Positions 11,390 through 23,224 of a stretch of 64,000 bases of DNA are shown piece by piece. The notes under the pieces are model-generated. The model was not told the origin of the DNA, searched no databases, and was given only the letters and a program-made list of their open reading frames with translations. The stretch is taken from positions 19,907,001 to 19,971,000 of the forward strand of contig NC_079882.1 of assembly GCF_029227915.1 (NCBI RefSeq), read 5' to 3'. The DNA comes from Hydractinia symbiolongicarpus (taxonomy: Eukaryota; Cnidaria; Hydrozoa; Anthoathecata; Hydractiniidae). The translations under genes and the position numbers were made by a program. The stretch's first letter is position 1; each line of letters begins with the position of its first letter.

Positions 11390-12902
11390 TATTTATATAT
11401 TTGCATTTCTTTAAATGTCCACTAACTTTCCGGACTTACTCATGTCCAGAAGGATAGGTTATGTTTATGTCACTTGATCTTCAGGCACGATGTCAGCGTA
11501 ACTTTTTAATTTTGCTTACATAACTAAGTTTTTTTCGAGGATATCAAAATTCAGTTTCTCTCATATGAAAGCTTAGGCGCAAACAAATGTGTCAGAGCAA
11601 ATATTTAATTTCAATCTACCATTTCCTCAAAACAAACCTCGAATTAAAACCAATCAATGAGAACAAAGCCAGTATGCTCATATTTTACCCTCTTTAAATA
11701 GTATGAGAATTGATAATATTTATTCGGGTGAGTGGAGCTATTCGCACTCAGATGAAACATATTTCCTGATAATAAACACGTGAATAAAGAACAAAAGAAG
11801 TAACTAATTAAAAAAGAAATTCGTTTGCGTCTTTTTGTAATTTTGTAAGAATTCGGTTATCTCTGTGCCCCACATTTCTAGCTCTTAGGTGCAAGCGGTG
11901 CAGATACGTGTCCGGGTACATAATCCTTTGGTTTGATTGCATCGGCAACAACAACAAGTTCTGATATTAGCATTTTCTTAAATAGGGACGTAGATTTCTG
12001 CTTAGTGAGTGACACTTCATCTAAAGAAATATTAGACTTTTTAAAAAAAGAAATCGTTATCTCATTGTTATCCGACTCTTTTTAAATCAAATTCTTTTGA
12101 TATCTCTTTTTCGGCCAACAGTGAGATAGGCTCACTCAAGCCTGATATGGCCCTTCTTATCCAAAGTCGTTTCCTTTTTCGTAATTTTGTTAATTCCTTT
12201 CTTTCCAGGCTACGTCTCTTCTTCGAAGTAGTAATAATAACAAGACTTTCTTTATATATTTATTTTTCATTCTTTCTCGCACCACAAAAGAGCTAACGAT
12301 ACACAGTGTGAACGCGATACGAATACATCAGGTATCTGCAGCTCAAAAAGTGAAATCAGCTGACACTATGCGCACTATGGTTAACTAATCGTTAGACCAT
12401 AGTGAGAACCAAACTTTAGTGTTGTTTAAATAAAAATTTAGGCACTCAAATGTTGCCTTCCGTTCGTAAGTGATACGTATTATATTACTGCTTTTTACAC
12501 CGAAAACAACGCCTCTTAAATGCAGTTAGGATGGCGTTAATATGTGTTTATCCTGTTGACATTTTGACAATTCTTTGATACGTTATATAAATAAAACTTA
12601 AAACAACTACTGCAGTCAAGTCTGTCGGTATTTTACACAAAAAGTGTTTTTCTTGTACGTTAGAGCTTTTCCCAGGGCATTACATGTATGAATAATTTTT
12701 GGTTATAATTTTATAAGCCCGATGTTTCCGCCTTTCACTTTTCAGCTTGTTCATTTATCATATTTTGCTCCACTTTTTTTATAGGAATATTATCTATAAG
12801 AAGTTAAGATTATCCTTGGAAAATGCTTATCTTGAAATTTTGCTTGCATCCTAAAGATAGGATATTTAAAAAAGAAAAAAAAATATTAACATTACTATTT
12901 AT
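11390..12902. other. Intergenic, nothing recognised
   Basis: AT-rich sequence without a convincing coding frame, RNA gene or element end. Confidence 0.5.
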
Positions 12903-13205
12903 CCATATGCCTTGTGGTGGAGCATTCGCCCCCGGTGCTGAAGGTCTTTGGTTTAAACGCCGACCGAGTCATGCCAGAGAATATAAAAGTGTTAATCGAT
13001 CCTTTCTGCTTAACGTTCAGCATGAGAATAGGATTGATATCTTATACGGTTGTCTAGTTAAGCGGCTGTTGTGCTTACACGCCTTCTGTAGCTTAAATGG
13101 GAGCTTTGAATGCACTAGAACCTCCTTAGCAGGACCCTCATTGATAACAGTTGTATCATTAGGAACTGAAGATGTGATCCTGGGTAAATAATAATAATAA
13201 TTTGG
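12903..13205 (+). mobile_element. SINE-like element with tRNA-like head and (TAA)n tail
   Basis: The head ccttgtggtggagcattcgc looks like a pol III A box, and ggtttaaacgcc about 35 bp later like a diverged B box. The body contains gagaataggattgatatct, and the 3' end runs into taaataataataataattt. A minus-strand copy of the head and body sits at 58080-58215 and a body fragment at 58220-58345, which shows it is a dispersed family. The frame at 12823-13191 is an accident of this element. Confidence 0.65.
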
Positions 13206-13234
13206 GTGATAAAATATCAAATTTATAAAGAAAA

Positions 13235-13756
13235 TTTTGTTTATCTCATCTAATTAGCGGACATGGTTGGTGCATGAACAAAATGTCCGCTAATTAAAGG
13301 TGTCCGCCTTTTGGAAAGTTTTGAGATGTAAGCTCAAATTTTGAAGAAAATGCAATTTTGTATACGAAAAAAGAAGAAAAAAACTAAATTGAGCGTAATA
13401 TAACAAACAAATATCAACATCATAATATCAACTAAATTAACGAAAAGATTTTTGTCTTAAGTTCCTGACTTGAATAATTTCAAGTCTGTGTTTAAGTGAG
13501 GATGAAGAAGTTTATTAATCTATCAATCATGGGCAGCGCTTCAAGCGTGGTGATCTTCTCTTCGACGTCGTCATTTTCAAAATCGCTAATTGGAGAGAAA
13601 AAAAGCCTATAGTTGCCGTTGCAAAAAAATTTGTCAGCTAATCAGATTGTCCGCTAATTGAGTGTCCGCTAATTAGAAAGTTATTTATGAGACTTTGACT
13701 AGACAACGGCCGGTGTCCGCCTTTTAGAGTGTCCGTTAATTGGAGAAAATACTGTA
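13235..13756 (-). mobile_element. Relic of a pogo/Tigger-type DNA transposon
   Basis: The right end reads, on the minus strand, tacagtattttctccaatta followed by acggacactc, a pogo/Tigger-like terminal sequence. Variants of gtccgctaatta occur throughout (13255-13300, 13640-13680, 13720-13745). Minus-strand bases around 13490-13610 can be read as the acidic tail of a transposase (SDFENDDVEEKITTLEAL), ending near ...INFFILT. The family is inferred from these ends. Most of the coding region is gone. Confidence 0.5.
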
Positions 13757-15189
13757 CCTGTAATTTCATTTCCATCTAAACATCCCAAATATTTAAGGTC
13801 TGTTTTGCACCTGTGGTAAAGCGTCACGGTTTGCATCAAGATTACAATATGACAAACAAAGATCATCAGATGGTTTTACGGTTCAAAAGATTATGTTTTT
13901 CGATTTTTTAAACCTTTCTTGAGTGCAAGGTAAACTTAATCGTTGCTTACCTTCCTCGAAAACTAAAAGGCGCTCTAAGTACTAGGACTGATCCAATTTT
14001 ATGTGTTTCTCTCAGTAACCACCTACTTCATTGGCTTGGCATATTTCAGCAACGTTGGCAATATTTCGGTGTTTATACAACTCTTTGGAACTGGTGTGAT
14101 GGAATTGACATAAAAAAGTAATTCTTTTAGCCATATTTTAATTAGTTTTTATTGTAAGAAAATTTGAACATTCTAATTCTATTCAAACTATTTTTTGGGA
14201 CGTTGTGGAAAATGGTGGTATTCTTTCATTTGAATAATACTAAACAGAAAGGGATGAGAAGAGTTCACGACTATTGACCATTCTAGAAAAAATGAAAATC
14301 ATTTGGCTACAATCCTAAATAAAAGGGAAGGACAAAGAAGTTATACCTCAACATTACTTTTAAAGATTAGGTGCTGAGAAGCTGCATACCCTGTATCATC
14401 TGCATACAAGCCCACACTTCTTCATTTTAGAAAAAAAAAATTAACTGAAGAAGAAGAAAACGACGAAGAAGCTGGAGAAAAGCAGGGGTTGACAATTAGA
14501 TAGGACATATACTAGAAGTGAGAGGGAGGCGTTTTAACATAGGCATAAAAGGTGTTTAAAAAAGGTCTAAAGATGCATTTACAGTTGTAGAAAAAAACGT
14601 CTGCGATTAGAACGTTATAAAAATTCGAATATTGATTATCGAATATTGTTGAGTCGCGTAGGTTACAAAAAAATGTTTTTTAAAAATGTTTGAGAAGTGA
14701 CATTAATATTTTGATTATCAATCAATATGTGCAGAGAATCTTCGGAGTATTTGGGTTGTATATGGCGTCGAGAAATATGGCGGTTTTATTTGTCTTGACT
14801 ACACGATAATCTCCATGGAAACACGCCATGGTAAATACCAACGCCAAAACGAGTTTCTTCGTTGGTTGTGAATTCGACTGGTAAGAGGATGGGTTTTTTT
14901 TGGTTTTTTTTTTTCGTTCTTTAAACACTTTTTGACCAAGATATCATTTTGTACTGATTGTGAATACTTTTGAAAATTAGACTTGAGAATTTAGACAAGA
15001 ATAAAAAGGATGCCAATATGTTTTTTTCTGTTTTTGAGGAAATTTCTTTGACCAAATATTTAATAGCTAGCTCTTTAAGTCCAAAAGCATTTGCCAGTTG
15101 TTCAGTGTGTTTTTGTGTTTTTTCTTTAGACTCTTTGTTGTTACCTTGCGCTCTATAACAGTGCTAGTAGCTTTAGTTAGAACGTAGCG
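13757..15189. other. Intergenic, nothing recognised
   Basis: No coding region could be supported. The frames at 14722-14928 (minus) and 14970-15158 (plus) have no family similarity. The latter could be 5' leader of the gene at 15190. Confidence 0.5.
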
Positions 15190-15806
15190 ATGTATATTTT
15201 GAATCCTACGTGGTTCCGGTATCGCGTTGAGGAGCAGAAGAAACCACAGATGAAGAGGAGAGAGAAGTGGAAGGCATCTACTACAGTGGTACCTACGAAA
15301 GTACCTGCTAGTAAGAAAAAGAAAATCAAGTTAGTGTTTAATGTGTTTTTATAGATTTACTTTTCTATTCCTTTAGCAGCAAACGAGATAAGCATCTTTC
15401 TAAATGTTTGTTTAGGGTTGTGAAACTGAAGAGGAGCCGTCCAACCGTCGTCGTTGACGGTCGCGAAGATGGACGGCACGTAGGTAAGTCTCAGGTAAGT
15501 AAAAAACTTAATTCTGTTGATGGCACAACATTTTTACATCTTGTGAGGAAACGAAAAGTTGAACCCGAGCTTGAAAAATTAGCAGTTAGACCATGTCGCA
15601 AGAGAAAACGAATTGTTAACCATATTGAGGAACTTGAGTTAAAAACTATCATCCCATTTAAAAAAATGCGCCTGCAGGAAGTTAAAGTATTTGGCCAAAA
15701 TCTAACTCCAAAAGAACTAGATGATGAAGTATTTAAGTTTGTTCGTCTTTGTAGATGCGAGGTGGACTGTGATAACCCCAAATTCTTTGAAGGTCTTTCT
15801 TTGTAA
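15190..15806 (+). CDS. Small basic protein of unknown function, two exons
   Basis: ATG at 15190. Exon 1 15190-15329 (donor gttagt) and exon 2 from 15416 (acceptor tttag) join in phase to give about 176 residues ending at TAA 15804-15806. The protein is rich in Lys and Arg (KKKKIK, RKRKVE, RKRKRI), suggesting a nuclear or nucleic-acid-binding role. The C-terminal third has an acidic patch and ends with two cysteine pairs (CRCEVDC). I do not recognise a domain. A shorter model starting at 15408 with no intron is possible, and the cag|gtaagt at about 15495 could be another donor. Codon use is ordinary for the window. A lineage-specific gene or a captured transposon ORF are both possible. Confidence 0.45.
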
Positions 15807-15997
15807 TTTGACTTTTTGTTTCTGATTTGATTTTGTTTGCCCTCCTTTCGCTGTTTTTAGTCATTTCATCTTGTATTCTTATCTAACTTTATTTCTTCTT
15901 TTTTATAGCAATGACTGAATCAATTTTTGACTGTAATATTTTTTTACTCTTATTTTTGACAGGATTACTGCAACACATTTTTGACTCTTTTGAATAA

Positions 15998-16800
15998 ACA
16001 TGTAAAACAAACATAGATAAACAAATAAGTAAAATTAATAAATAAAATAAACAAATAAAACAAACATAAAAGTAAACAAATAAAACAAATAAATAAAATA
16101 AACAAATAAATAAAATTAATAAATAAAATAAACAAATAAAACAAATAAATAAAATAAACAAATAAATAAAATAAACAAATAAAATAAATAAACACGTAAA
16201 CAAATAAACAAACATAAAAATAAGCAAATAAACAAACATAAAATTAAACAAATAAAATAAAACAAACTTAAAAATAAACAAATAAAACAAACAAAAAAAT
16301 AAACAAATAAATAAAGAAACAAATAAAACAAATATAAAAATAAACAAAAAAAACAAACTTAAAATAAACAAATAAAATGAAGAAACACGTAACAACAAAA
16401 CACAAAAACAACAACAAATAAAACAAATAAATCAAACATAAAAATAAACAAATAAACAATTAAAACAAACTTAAATTAAACAAATAAACATATGAAACCA
16501 GCATAAAAAATAAACAAATAAAACAAACATAAAAATAAACAAATAAACAATTAAAACAAACTTAAATTAAACAAATAAACAAATAAACATATGAAACCAG
16601 CATAAAAAATAAACAAATAAAACAAACATAAAAATAAATAAATAAAAAAATAAACATATGAAATAAACGTAAAAATAAACAAATAGAACAAAGAGAACAA
16701 ATAAAACAAACGTAAAATAAAAATATAAAAAAATGAAAAAAATAAAACAGACATAAAAATAAACAAAATATAAATAAAAGAAGTAGCAAGAATTAGCCTA
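15998..16800. repeat. TAAA/CAAA-rich satellite, about 800 bp
   Basis: Nearly continuous aaataaacaaataaaacaaa words with occasional catt/cgt interruptions. Longer sub-repeats are visible: the block from about 16440 to 16530 (acataaaaataaacaaat ... catatgaaaccagcataaaa) recurs from about 16530 to 16625. The long Phe/Leu/Tyr-rich minus-strand frames here are simple-sequence artefacts. Confidence 0.9.
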
Positions 16801-17655
16801 ATAAAAAGTAAACAAACATACAGAAATAAAAAATAAGCAAATCTACATACATTAGGCAGTTAAGAAAATAGACATAAAAAGAAATTACTCTAGGGTCTCC
16901 AATAGTGTGTGTAGGGGGAATGGAGGGGAGGGGGTTACAGGAATAGAAAGTAAGTTGTTATAAGATGATAAACTTTCATTGCAATTACATTAACTTGCTA
17001 CTTTTTATGTCAGAAAAACAAAATTAATAATAGGGAAACAATTTTCAACTGAAATTATCCTTGGTGCCAAAAAGTTCAAATATTATTTGTAAGGGATGTA
17101 AAAGAAGAATGACCTGGGTGAAAAAATTACAAGAATTTATAGTGGCCAGGAAGGGGTGGGGAGTGTGTGTGGGGGGCGGGGGGGCGGGAGAGGACTATTG
17201 GAGACTCGAGAGTATACACTAACAAACAAAAGGAAATGAGTAAACAAATCAGATTTTTTTGTGTGTTGTTGTTATAACTCTTTTTTTAGAAAAAAATATT
17301 GGTTTTGAGGATTTTAATTCGACTATTTCCATTGAACTATTTTTAATTCGGTCATCCTTATTAATTTTAATTTGTAGCTTACTTATTTCTGATATTAGAA
17401 AAAAAATACATATTCAAGAAACGACTTTTTCTTTATTCCCTGCCATTTTAGTCAAATGTTACACGCTTTTCAACTGAAATTACACGCTTTTATTTTTCAC
17501 GCAACGCAAAATTTTGGTTCAGGCTCAATATTTCGTATGTTTCTCTCTCATATCTTCCGGTGTAGTCATATCTTTGTAGTTGGAAAGGTGAGATTGTCAA
17601 TTTATGGCCTTTTTTCATATTAAGTGTCAAAAAAGGTGCCTATTGGGCGGAGAGT
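16801..17655. other. Gene-free stretch with a G-rich patch
   Basis: Between about 17145 and 17195 the plus strand carries several G runs (ggggtgggg, ggggggcgggggggcggg) in otherwise AT-rich DNA, a potential G-quadruplex sequence. A weaker G-rich patch lies at 16912-16932. No gene seen. Confidence 0.55.
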
Positions 17656-17659
17656 AGTT

Positions 17660-19400
17660 CAAATTTCAATTTTCTGAATTGGCTAAAATCTGGACCATGC
17701 GTTTAACCTAAGTGCGAACAACATAAGTTCATTTGACATGTAGTCAATAAAAGGAATTGTGATCAAACGTTTGTAATATTGTGATGGAGAATCTGCAGTA
17801 ACATTTAAACGTTTTGTTTGTCTGTCACAAGTTCTTTTTTTGGATTCCAAAATATCGACTTTCGAGGCTAAATCAATGGCTGATGAATATCATTCATTAT
17901 GATGATAATCTATATTGTTTCTTATTGACATTGTTAAGTTATTTAAAGAATTAATAAGTTCACAACCATTCAAAATATCTGTTTTAGTCTTTGATTGCAA
18001 AAGCTTTGTTACAGGAAGCATTAAATCAAAAATGTGCCTTGTAATAACTAATGCCACAAGGAATTCAAATGACTTAAGAGAGAGAAGTAATGGTCCAGGC
18101 TTCAATTGGGTGTTAATACTTATTTGTTTATCTAAATTCTGCTCCATCTGTTTCAGAGTTTTGACAATAGCAATATAAAGCTCTTCAGAGATATGGAGCC
18201 CTTCTATTCTTACAAACCTCAATTAATTTTGTACGATTACTTTCCGGGCAAAATGGCATAATATTATCTTGAAGGATTCTTAAACAAGTGGGTGAATAAT
18301 TGAAAAAAAAATGATACTTGTTTCACACGTTCCAAAGCCTTGTGAACAAGATCAATTGTGCAGGATTTGGCAACACAAAGGTTAAGTCTGTGACTCTTAC
18401 AATGCACAGTTTCACTATTGATTGCAGTAATGCTTGCAGCCACACCATTTATGTGGCCTGCCCCTGCACCATCAGTGCCTTGACCTCTATAGCTCTGTAT
18501 GTCCAATTTATTTTCATTTGCAATGCACTTAAGAATTATGGAGGCCAACTTTTCTCCAGTTAAACCCTCTTCACAAGAAACAGACCTTAGAAATTCTTCC
18601 TGTACATCAAAATTTGAGTCAACATAACGCAAGACAAGTAACATTTCCTCCTGTGTTGAACAATCAGAAGCTTCATTAGCAATGATGCTGAAAAATTTAT
18701 TCTTTTTAACTTCTGCTAATAGTTGCTTAGTAATCACATCACCGCAGCATTTAATTAATCGATTTTGTGTGGTTTTGGAAATATAACTTGCATTTTTCTG
18801 ATGACTATTTAAATTATTTTTAAGTATGGTATCAAAAGCCCACATACGAAAGTTAAAAATTCAAAAAAAATTACCAACACCACCTGTTGCATATCCACCA
18901 ATATCAGGGTGGTATTGGGAGTCATCTCTGTGACCACGAAAGGCTAAATTTGTGCGTCCACACAAAATAATTATGTCAACAATAGATCTTAATTTTTTTC
19001 TGTTTTCATTGATTTCTGTTTTTAAATGTTCGTCCACCAAAACATCAATTGCTTGAGATTTCCCAGACATTTTATTTAAAAACGTGAATGAAAAATGCTG
19101 GAGCAATCATAATGAAGTTCAGTGGTAGTATTTTCATGCCTTTTAAATGATGCTTTGGCATCATTCCAATGTATAACAGCTCCAGAAAATAGTTTTCTGA
19201 TGGATGTGGCTCTTTTCAAATAGGTATATAGTCTGTAGACAACAAGCATTTCACTTCATTATGGATAAAATGAGTAATGACTTTGTAATTTTCTAGCAAA
19301 GTATCATGACATTTTCTGAAATGACAACTGTTTTTTTTAGGAATAACCCGAGTATTACGTTCTTGTTAAAGTAGTGGTTTGGCAGGTTATTATACAAAAT
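17660..19400 (-). pseudogene. Decayed hAT-type transposase (DUF4371 / 52-kDa-repressor-like)
   Basis: Read on the minus strand from about 19200 down, successive frames give the recognisable order of this family. First comes a zinc-finger-proximal segment with WNDAKASFKRHE. Then a frame at 19106-18861 with GRTNLAFRGHRDD. Then the DUF4371 core at 18845-18264 with EASDCSTQEEMLLVLRYVD, then YRGQGTDGAGAGHINGVAA and CKSHRLNLCVA. Then 18222-17890 (FEFLVALVITRHIFDLMLPV), and finally, in another frame near 17860-17700, TCDRQTKRLNV and YYKRLITIPFIDY. The pieces lie in different frames with stops between, so the gene is dead. The C-terminal hAT dimerisation region is not visible. Ends and target duplication were not found. 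Confidence 0.85.
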
Positions 19401-19646
19401 ATATATATTTTAGGCTAAACTTATAGCTACGTCCACGAAGAAGACGTTTCTATAATTTAATTTGTACAGAGCGAGAAATTTAGATAACACTGCTGCCATC
19501 TTGTTCATAGTATTACAAACCACAGGCAGAAGAATAATTCAAAACCAAATCCATCAACTAAAAAACTTATTAGATATGTTGATATTTTTATGACTAAAAT
19601 AACTACATTTTTAATGTGAAGAAATTAAAATATTTAATATAAGATA

Positions 19647-20624
19647 TCACTTAGTCACATCTTTTCCTAAATACATTTTAATATTTTTTATATTTTGTTT
19701 CCGTGCACCTTCTATCACACGTTTGTCTGCATAATCGACAACGATGAAATTCACTGTTTTGTGTTTAGTCTTAGTTCCACTGAAACACCTATTAAGACCT
19801 TCTTGTATGTGTTGATTGCAATGAGAAGCCATATCCCAAGTGCATAGACCGGAAGAAAGGTACAAATCATATCGGACAAAATTTCTTGATGCCTCTCTTG
19901 TACATCTGTCTTTTCCCATACTTTTGACCAAATTATGACAACCATTAGAATTGATGAACGTCATACTGGTCCATGTGTAACCCACTTTCCAATGTGGTAT
20001 GGCCCAATTTTTATGATTATGTTTTAAAAGATCGTTATGCATGATGATATAGATGCGTTTGTTTTGATTTACTGCCGAACCTAATTTCGCATATTTTGAT
20101 GGTTGAATGGCAACCTTGGAGGAGTCGGAGTGGATCCACGTTCCTTCAAGTTGTCGAATGATGTCTTTTGCTGTCTTGTCGCTATCCTCTGAAGCGAAAT
20201 CCCGATTAAAATGGATCACTATCACTTCCTCTTCATGCCCATCTTCGTTCATCCAACGGTCAATTTGGCTGATCATTTTCTTAATTGAACCTGCATAAGC
20301 ATCAGCATGGCATATCCATGCACCTTTCGGATCATAATAGTCTTCCAAACAAGAATCAATATCAAAATACCGAATGCCAAGATCAAGTTGACCATAAAAA
20401 CTTTTGTCTTGATTGCGATACCAGCAGCTGACTGCTTTTATTTTCCCCAAAAATGAATGATAGTTTAAATGGCTATCAAAACCTGCTCCGGAATTATGCG
20501 TTCCTGCCAAAGTAACTTGCATAATGTTTAAATCACAGAGTTCTTCAAACCCATTGCATTTCGTTGCATATGTATAGCTTTGCATCACGATAGACAGAAT
20601 GGTGAAAAAAATTGAAGCGTGCAT
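19647..20624 (-). CDS. Secreted PI-PLC X-domain-like protein, copy A
   Basis: Single-exon frame of 325 residues. A cleavable signal peptide fits residues 1-20 (ends SYTYA). The X-domain hallmarks follow: TLAGTHNSGAG with the first catalytic histidine at 43, LGIRYFDID (residues 82-90), then WICHADAYAG with the second histidine at 106, and EEVIVIHFNRDF as the next core strand. The C-terminal part contains several cysteines and ends in LGKDVTK. There is no Y, C2 or PH domain, so this is the small PI-PLC/PLCXD-like class that cleaves phosphoinositides or related lipids; the real substrate is unknown. The signal peptide predicts secretion. A close paralogue lies at 23936-24946 in the same orientation, and the lack of introns contrasts with other genes here. 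Confidence 0.85.
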   Translation of the reverse strand: MHASIFFTILSIVMQSYTYATKCNGFEELCDLNIMQVTLAGTHNSGAGFDSHLNYHSFLGKIKAVSCWYRNQDKSFYGQLDLGIRYFDIDSCLEDYYDPKGAWICHADAYAGSIKKMISQIDRWMNEDGHEEEVIVIHFNRDFASEDSDKTAKDIIRQLEGTWIHSDSSKVAIQPSKYAKLGSAVNQNKRIYIIMHNDLLKHNHKNWAIPHWKVGYTWTSMTFINSNGCHNLVKSMGKDRCTREASRNFVRYDLYLSSGLCTWDMASHCNQHIQEGLNRCFSGTKTKHKTVNFIVVDYADKRVIEGARKQNIKNIKMYLGKDVTK

Positions 20625-20867
20625 TGCTGGACGAGTGATCTAAATAAATAAAATTGCTGTATGATTAATGATATTATGTCTCTCCTAGTTGTTAGTTGTT
20701 AGCTTGTCCATTTGATATATTCCAACAGCTATTTAGTGAATCTTTTGCAGCACATAATTTTAAGCACGAACAGAAATAAACCTGTTATTACCATAGAGAC
20801 TAGTGGATTAAATCGACGGGTTTTCGCCCATCCCAACAAATTCGATAAAAATACATCATAATCCCGT

Positions 20868-20975
20868 TAACTTGGGGGTTCGAGTTATCGGGGTTACTTT
20901 ATGATAAAGCATTGTGGAAGGTTCAAGGGAAAGTTCGAGGTATCAGGGTTCGAGGTATCAGGGTTTTATTGTATT
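20868..20975. mobile_element. Pogo/Tigger-like terminal fragment
   Basis: Contains cgttaacttgggggttcgag, then tatcggggtt, and two copies of gttcgaggtatcagggtt, ending ttttattg. The complement (aaaaccctgatacctcgaac) is the typical start of pogo-type elements. It interrupts the upstream flank of PLC copy A. Confidence 0.5.
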
Positions 20976-22164
20976 TGCTATTTAATATGTGTGTTCATTA
21001 TCCTTTTAGCATTTACAATGATAAAAATAAATATAAATGAACAATTAAATGAACATAATAGAAATTAAGTTATTTGTTAACTGACCTGATCCTTTTTCAA
21101 TAAAAAGCGTTCCAATTAGTATGGCTCGTCTTGTCTCTATAAGAATTTAATGTAGAGCTACAGAAGGTGATAATATCAGAAATAATTAGAGCAGAAAAAT
21201 TGGTAAATATAAAAATTATCTTTTAATCTCTCTCACACTTTCGGAATTTAACCAACAGAAGTAAACGGCGACTGATTGGTTTGTCCGATACCGGCCAAAA
21301 AAAATCCATTGGTGCACAAAATTATTAGTTTCTAAAATACTTAGAGCAGAAATAATTATTAAATAAAATTTTATTTTTCTTACTCTACCGATTTTATTTA
21401 TTAAATATATGCAATCGAGAATGCCCAAAAGGAGTAAATTTTTGAAATAGTAAATCAGTTTCGGTACTATATTCTACTAACTTACCACGGAAACGTCTAA
21501 ATGGCACTTATACTTTTAACCCACCCATCCAAAACGTCCGCAATGAAATTAGAAATCCCGCATTCATTTTACAGTAGATATTTGCATTATCTTAATTTGT
21601 ACACTTTAAATAAAAAATGTATACTTTTTTAAAATAATTTCTTTTCAAAAGCTACTGATGATTTAAGTTTCACGTGCACTTAATTTTGAAAGTCTAACAA
21701 AATTTACGTTTAATAAATTTCCGGGGGATAATAATTTGTATAAAATCCAAGGATTAACCTATCAATGGCTGGAATTTACTTGACCCATGTACTGCATTTA
21801 AAATATTTTGATAGATTATTTATAATAAAGAGTGTGTTATAACGTACATATTAAACACAAGAATCATAAAAAAACATAGCAAATAAATAGATATGGTCCT
21901 CTCCAGATTTAGTCCCGGATAATTTTAAAGTACGTAAACACATCATTACAAATGTTTTATAAACACCACAGAGCTTTTTATCAACAGCATATAACATCCA
22001 ATCTGACAGTATGAGTTTTTTACAAAAATAAGTAGTCGCTTTTAGTTTTAACCAATCAATTAGTTTTAACATCATGAATAATTAGCGCACCTGTTTTACC
22101 TACGATAAGGGCGCAGGCTAAATATATATTTTTTTGGTTATTTTAACGCCAGTTAACACGAACA

Positions 22165-22224
22165 CCCCTGTGCATAAAAAATTACCCCTGTGTATAAAAA
22201 ATTACCCCTGTGTATAAAAAATTG
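22165..22224. repeat. 20-bp tandem repeat, 3 copies
   Basis: cccctgtgtataaaaaatta repeated three times with one substitution. Confidence 0.85.
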
Positions 22225-22499
22225 AGGATATTATGTAGCGAAGCCATTTCTACAAGCATTTTTCTTTAAAACAGCGGGAAAAAATGAGTTTATCTTTAAA
22301 ACATCACACATTAATTCTTTCCAGAAGATGGTAATATTTTCCATTTCCTTTGTTTTTACATAAAATTCACTAGCCTAAAATCTTGACCGTTTTTTTTTTT
22401 TGGCTTTGCCTTTTTTTTACCTTTTTTAGACGTATTTTATCAAAAATAAAACTAATTAAATCAGAATAAATTTCACTTGTAATGGAACCGTTCTTGCCC

Positions 22500-22990
22500 C
22501 AAATATTAACGCAATTAACGCAAGATGGAAACCAAACCAGATGAAAATACACACAGAAGACACAATCCACATTTGGCCGTGGATACTGAAGGGTTTTTTA
22601 ATCCATTTGCTGGTCAGCTAATGTCAAATACAAAGATTTGTGATACATATGAAATGTGTTTTTGTTTTTTAGTTTCTAATTTATTGTTAGGAAGATGTGG
22701 ACAATAATTGCTATTCATCATCAGATGCTAATGTATTTGTATAACATGGAAAATTCATATTTTTCATCTCATGACGTTATTGCAGTTGGGTGTAAGAAAG
22801 AAGCAATAAATGAAATTCCAGGATAGCATAAAGTCCTAAATCCAGTTGTACCACATGTTCCACACATTCCTCTTAAGGCACATGATGTAATATACAATGG
22901 AAATAAATGTTATTCAGGTGGTGTTGTCGTTGTTTCTGTTTATAATAAAAAAACTTAAAATGGGTGAAATAATTACAGTGTTCATCATCA
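22500..22990 (+). pseudogene. Possible decayed coding sequence, unrecognised
   Basis: From ATG 22525 a frame of 60 codons is followed, across stops, by stretches that still look protein-like (for example HVPHIPLKAHDVIYNG and YSGGVVVVSVYN around 22850-22950). I do not recognise the family. It could be a transposon-derived fragment or chance. Confidence 0.25.
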
Positions 22991-23109
22991 ATGACTCACC
23001 TTTTCTGTTATGTTAGAAACTTAAAACAGAAAAACTTGACACGCATACCTGATTTGTAAAGTGAACAGAATGTTTTAATTAGAATTAATGACTTATATAA
23101 TGATATTTC

Positions 23110-23175
23110 ACATTATTTTTTGATACTTTGACATTATTTTATGATACTTTGACATTATTTTATGATACTTTTACA
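23110..23175. repeat. 23-bp tandem repeat, about 3 copies
   Basis: attattttatgatactttgac repeated with minor changes, beside the start of duplication unit B. Confidence 0.8.
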
Positions 23176-23224
23176 TTATATTATTTGCTGGAAGACTGCA
23201 ACGAAATAAAAGCTTTAATCAACA

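Larger units (their letters stand above)
19540..21445 (-). repeat. Duplication unit A (PLC gene plus flanks)
   Basis: Downstream flank (19540-19640) and upstream flank (21180-21430, containing gcgactgattggtttgtc and ttggtaaatataaa) match the flanks of the PLC copies at 23936 and 27673. Outside the coding region the copies differ at many positions but keep order and spacing. Homology to unit B continues on the lower side to about 19220 (see 23225-23450). Confidence 0.75.

Noticed and set aside
12823-13191. 122-residue plus-strand frame
   Set aside because: It lies over the SINE-like element whose other copies are not open in this frame.
15889-16789. Several long minus-strand frames rich in Phe, Leu, Tyr and Ile, looking like membrane proteins
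   Set aside because: They are translations of the TAAA/CAAA satellite; overlapping frames all give the same low-complexity pattern.
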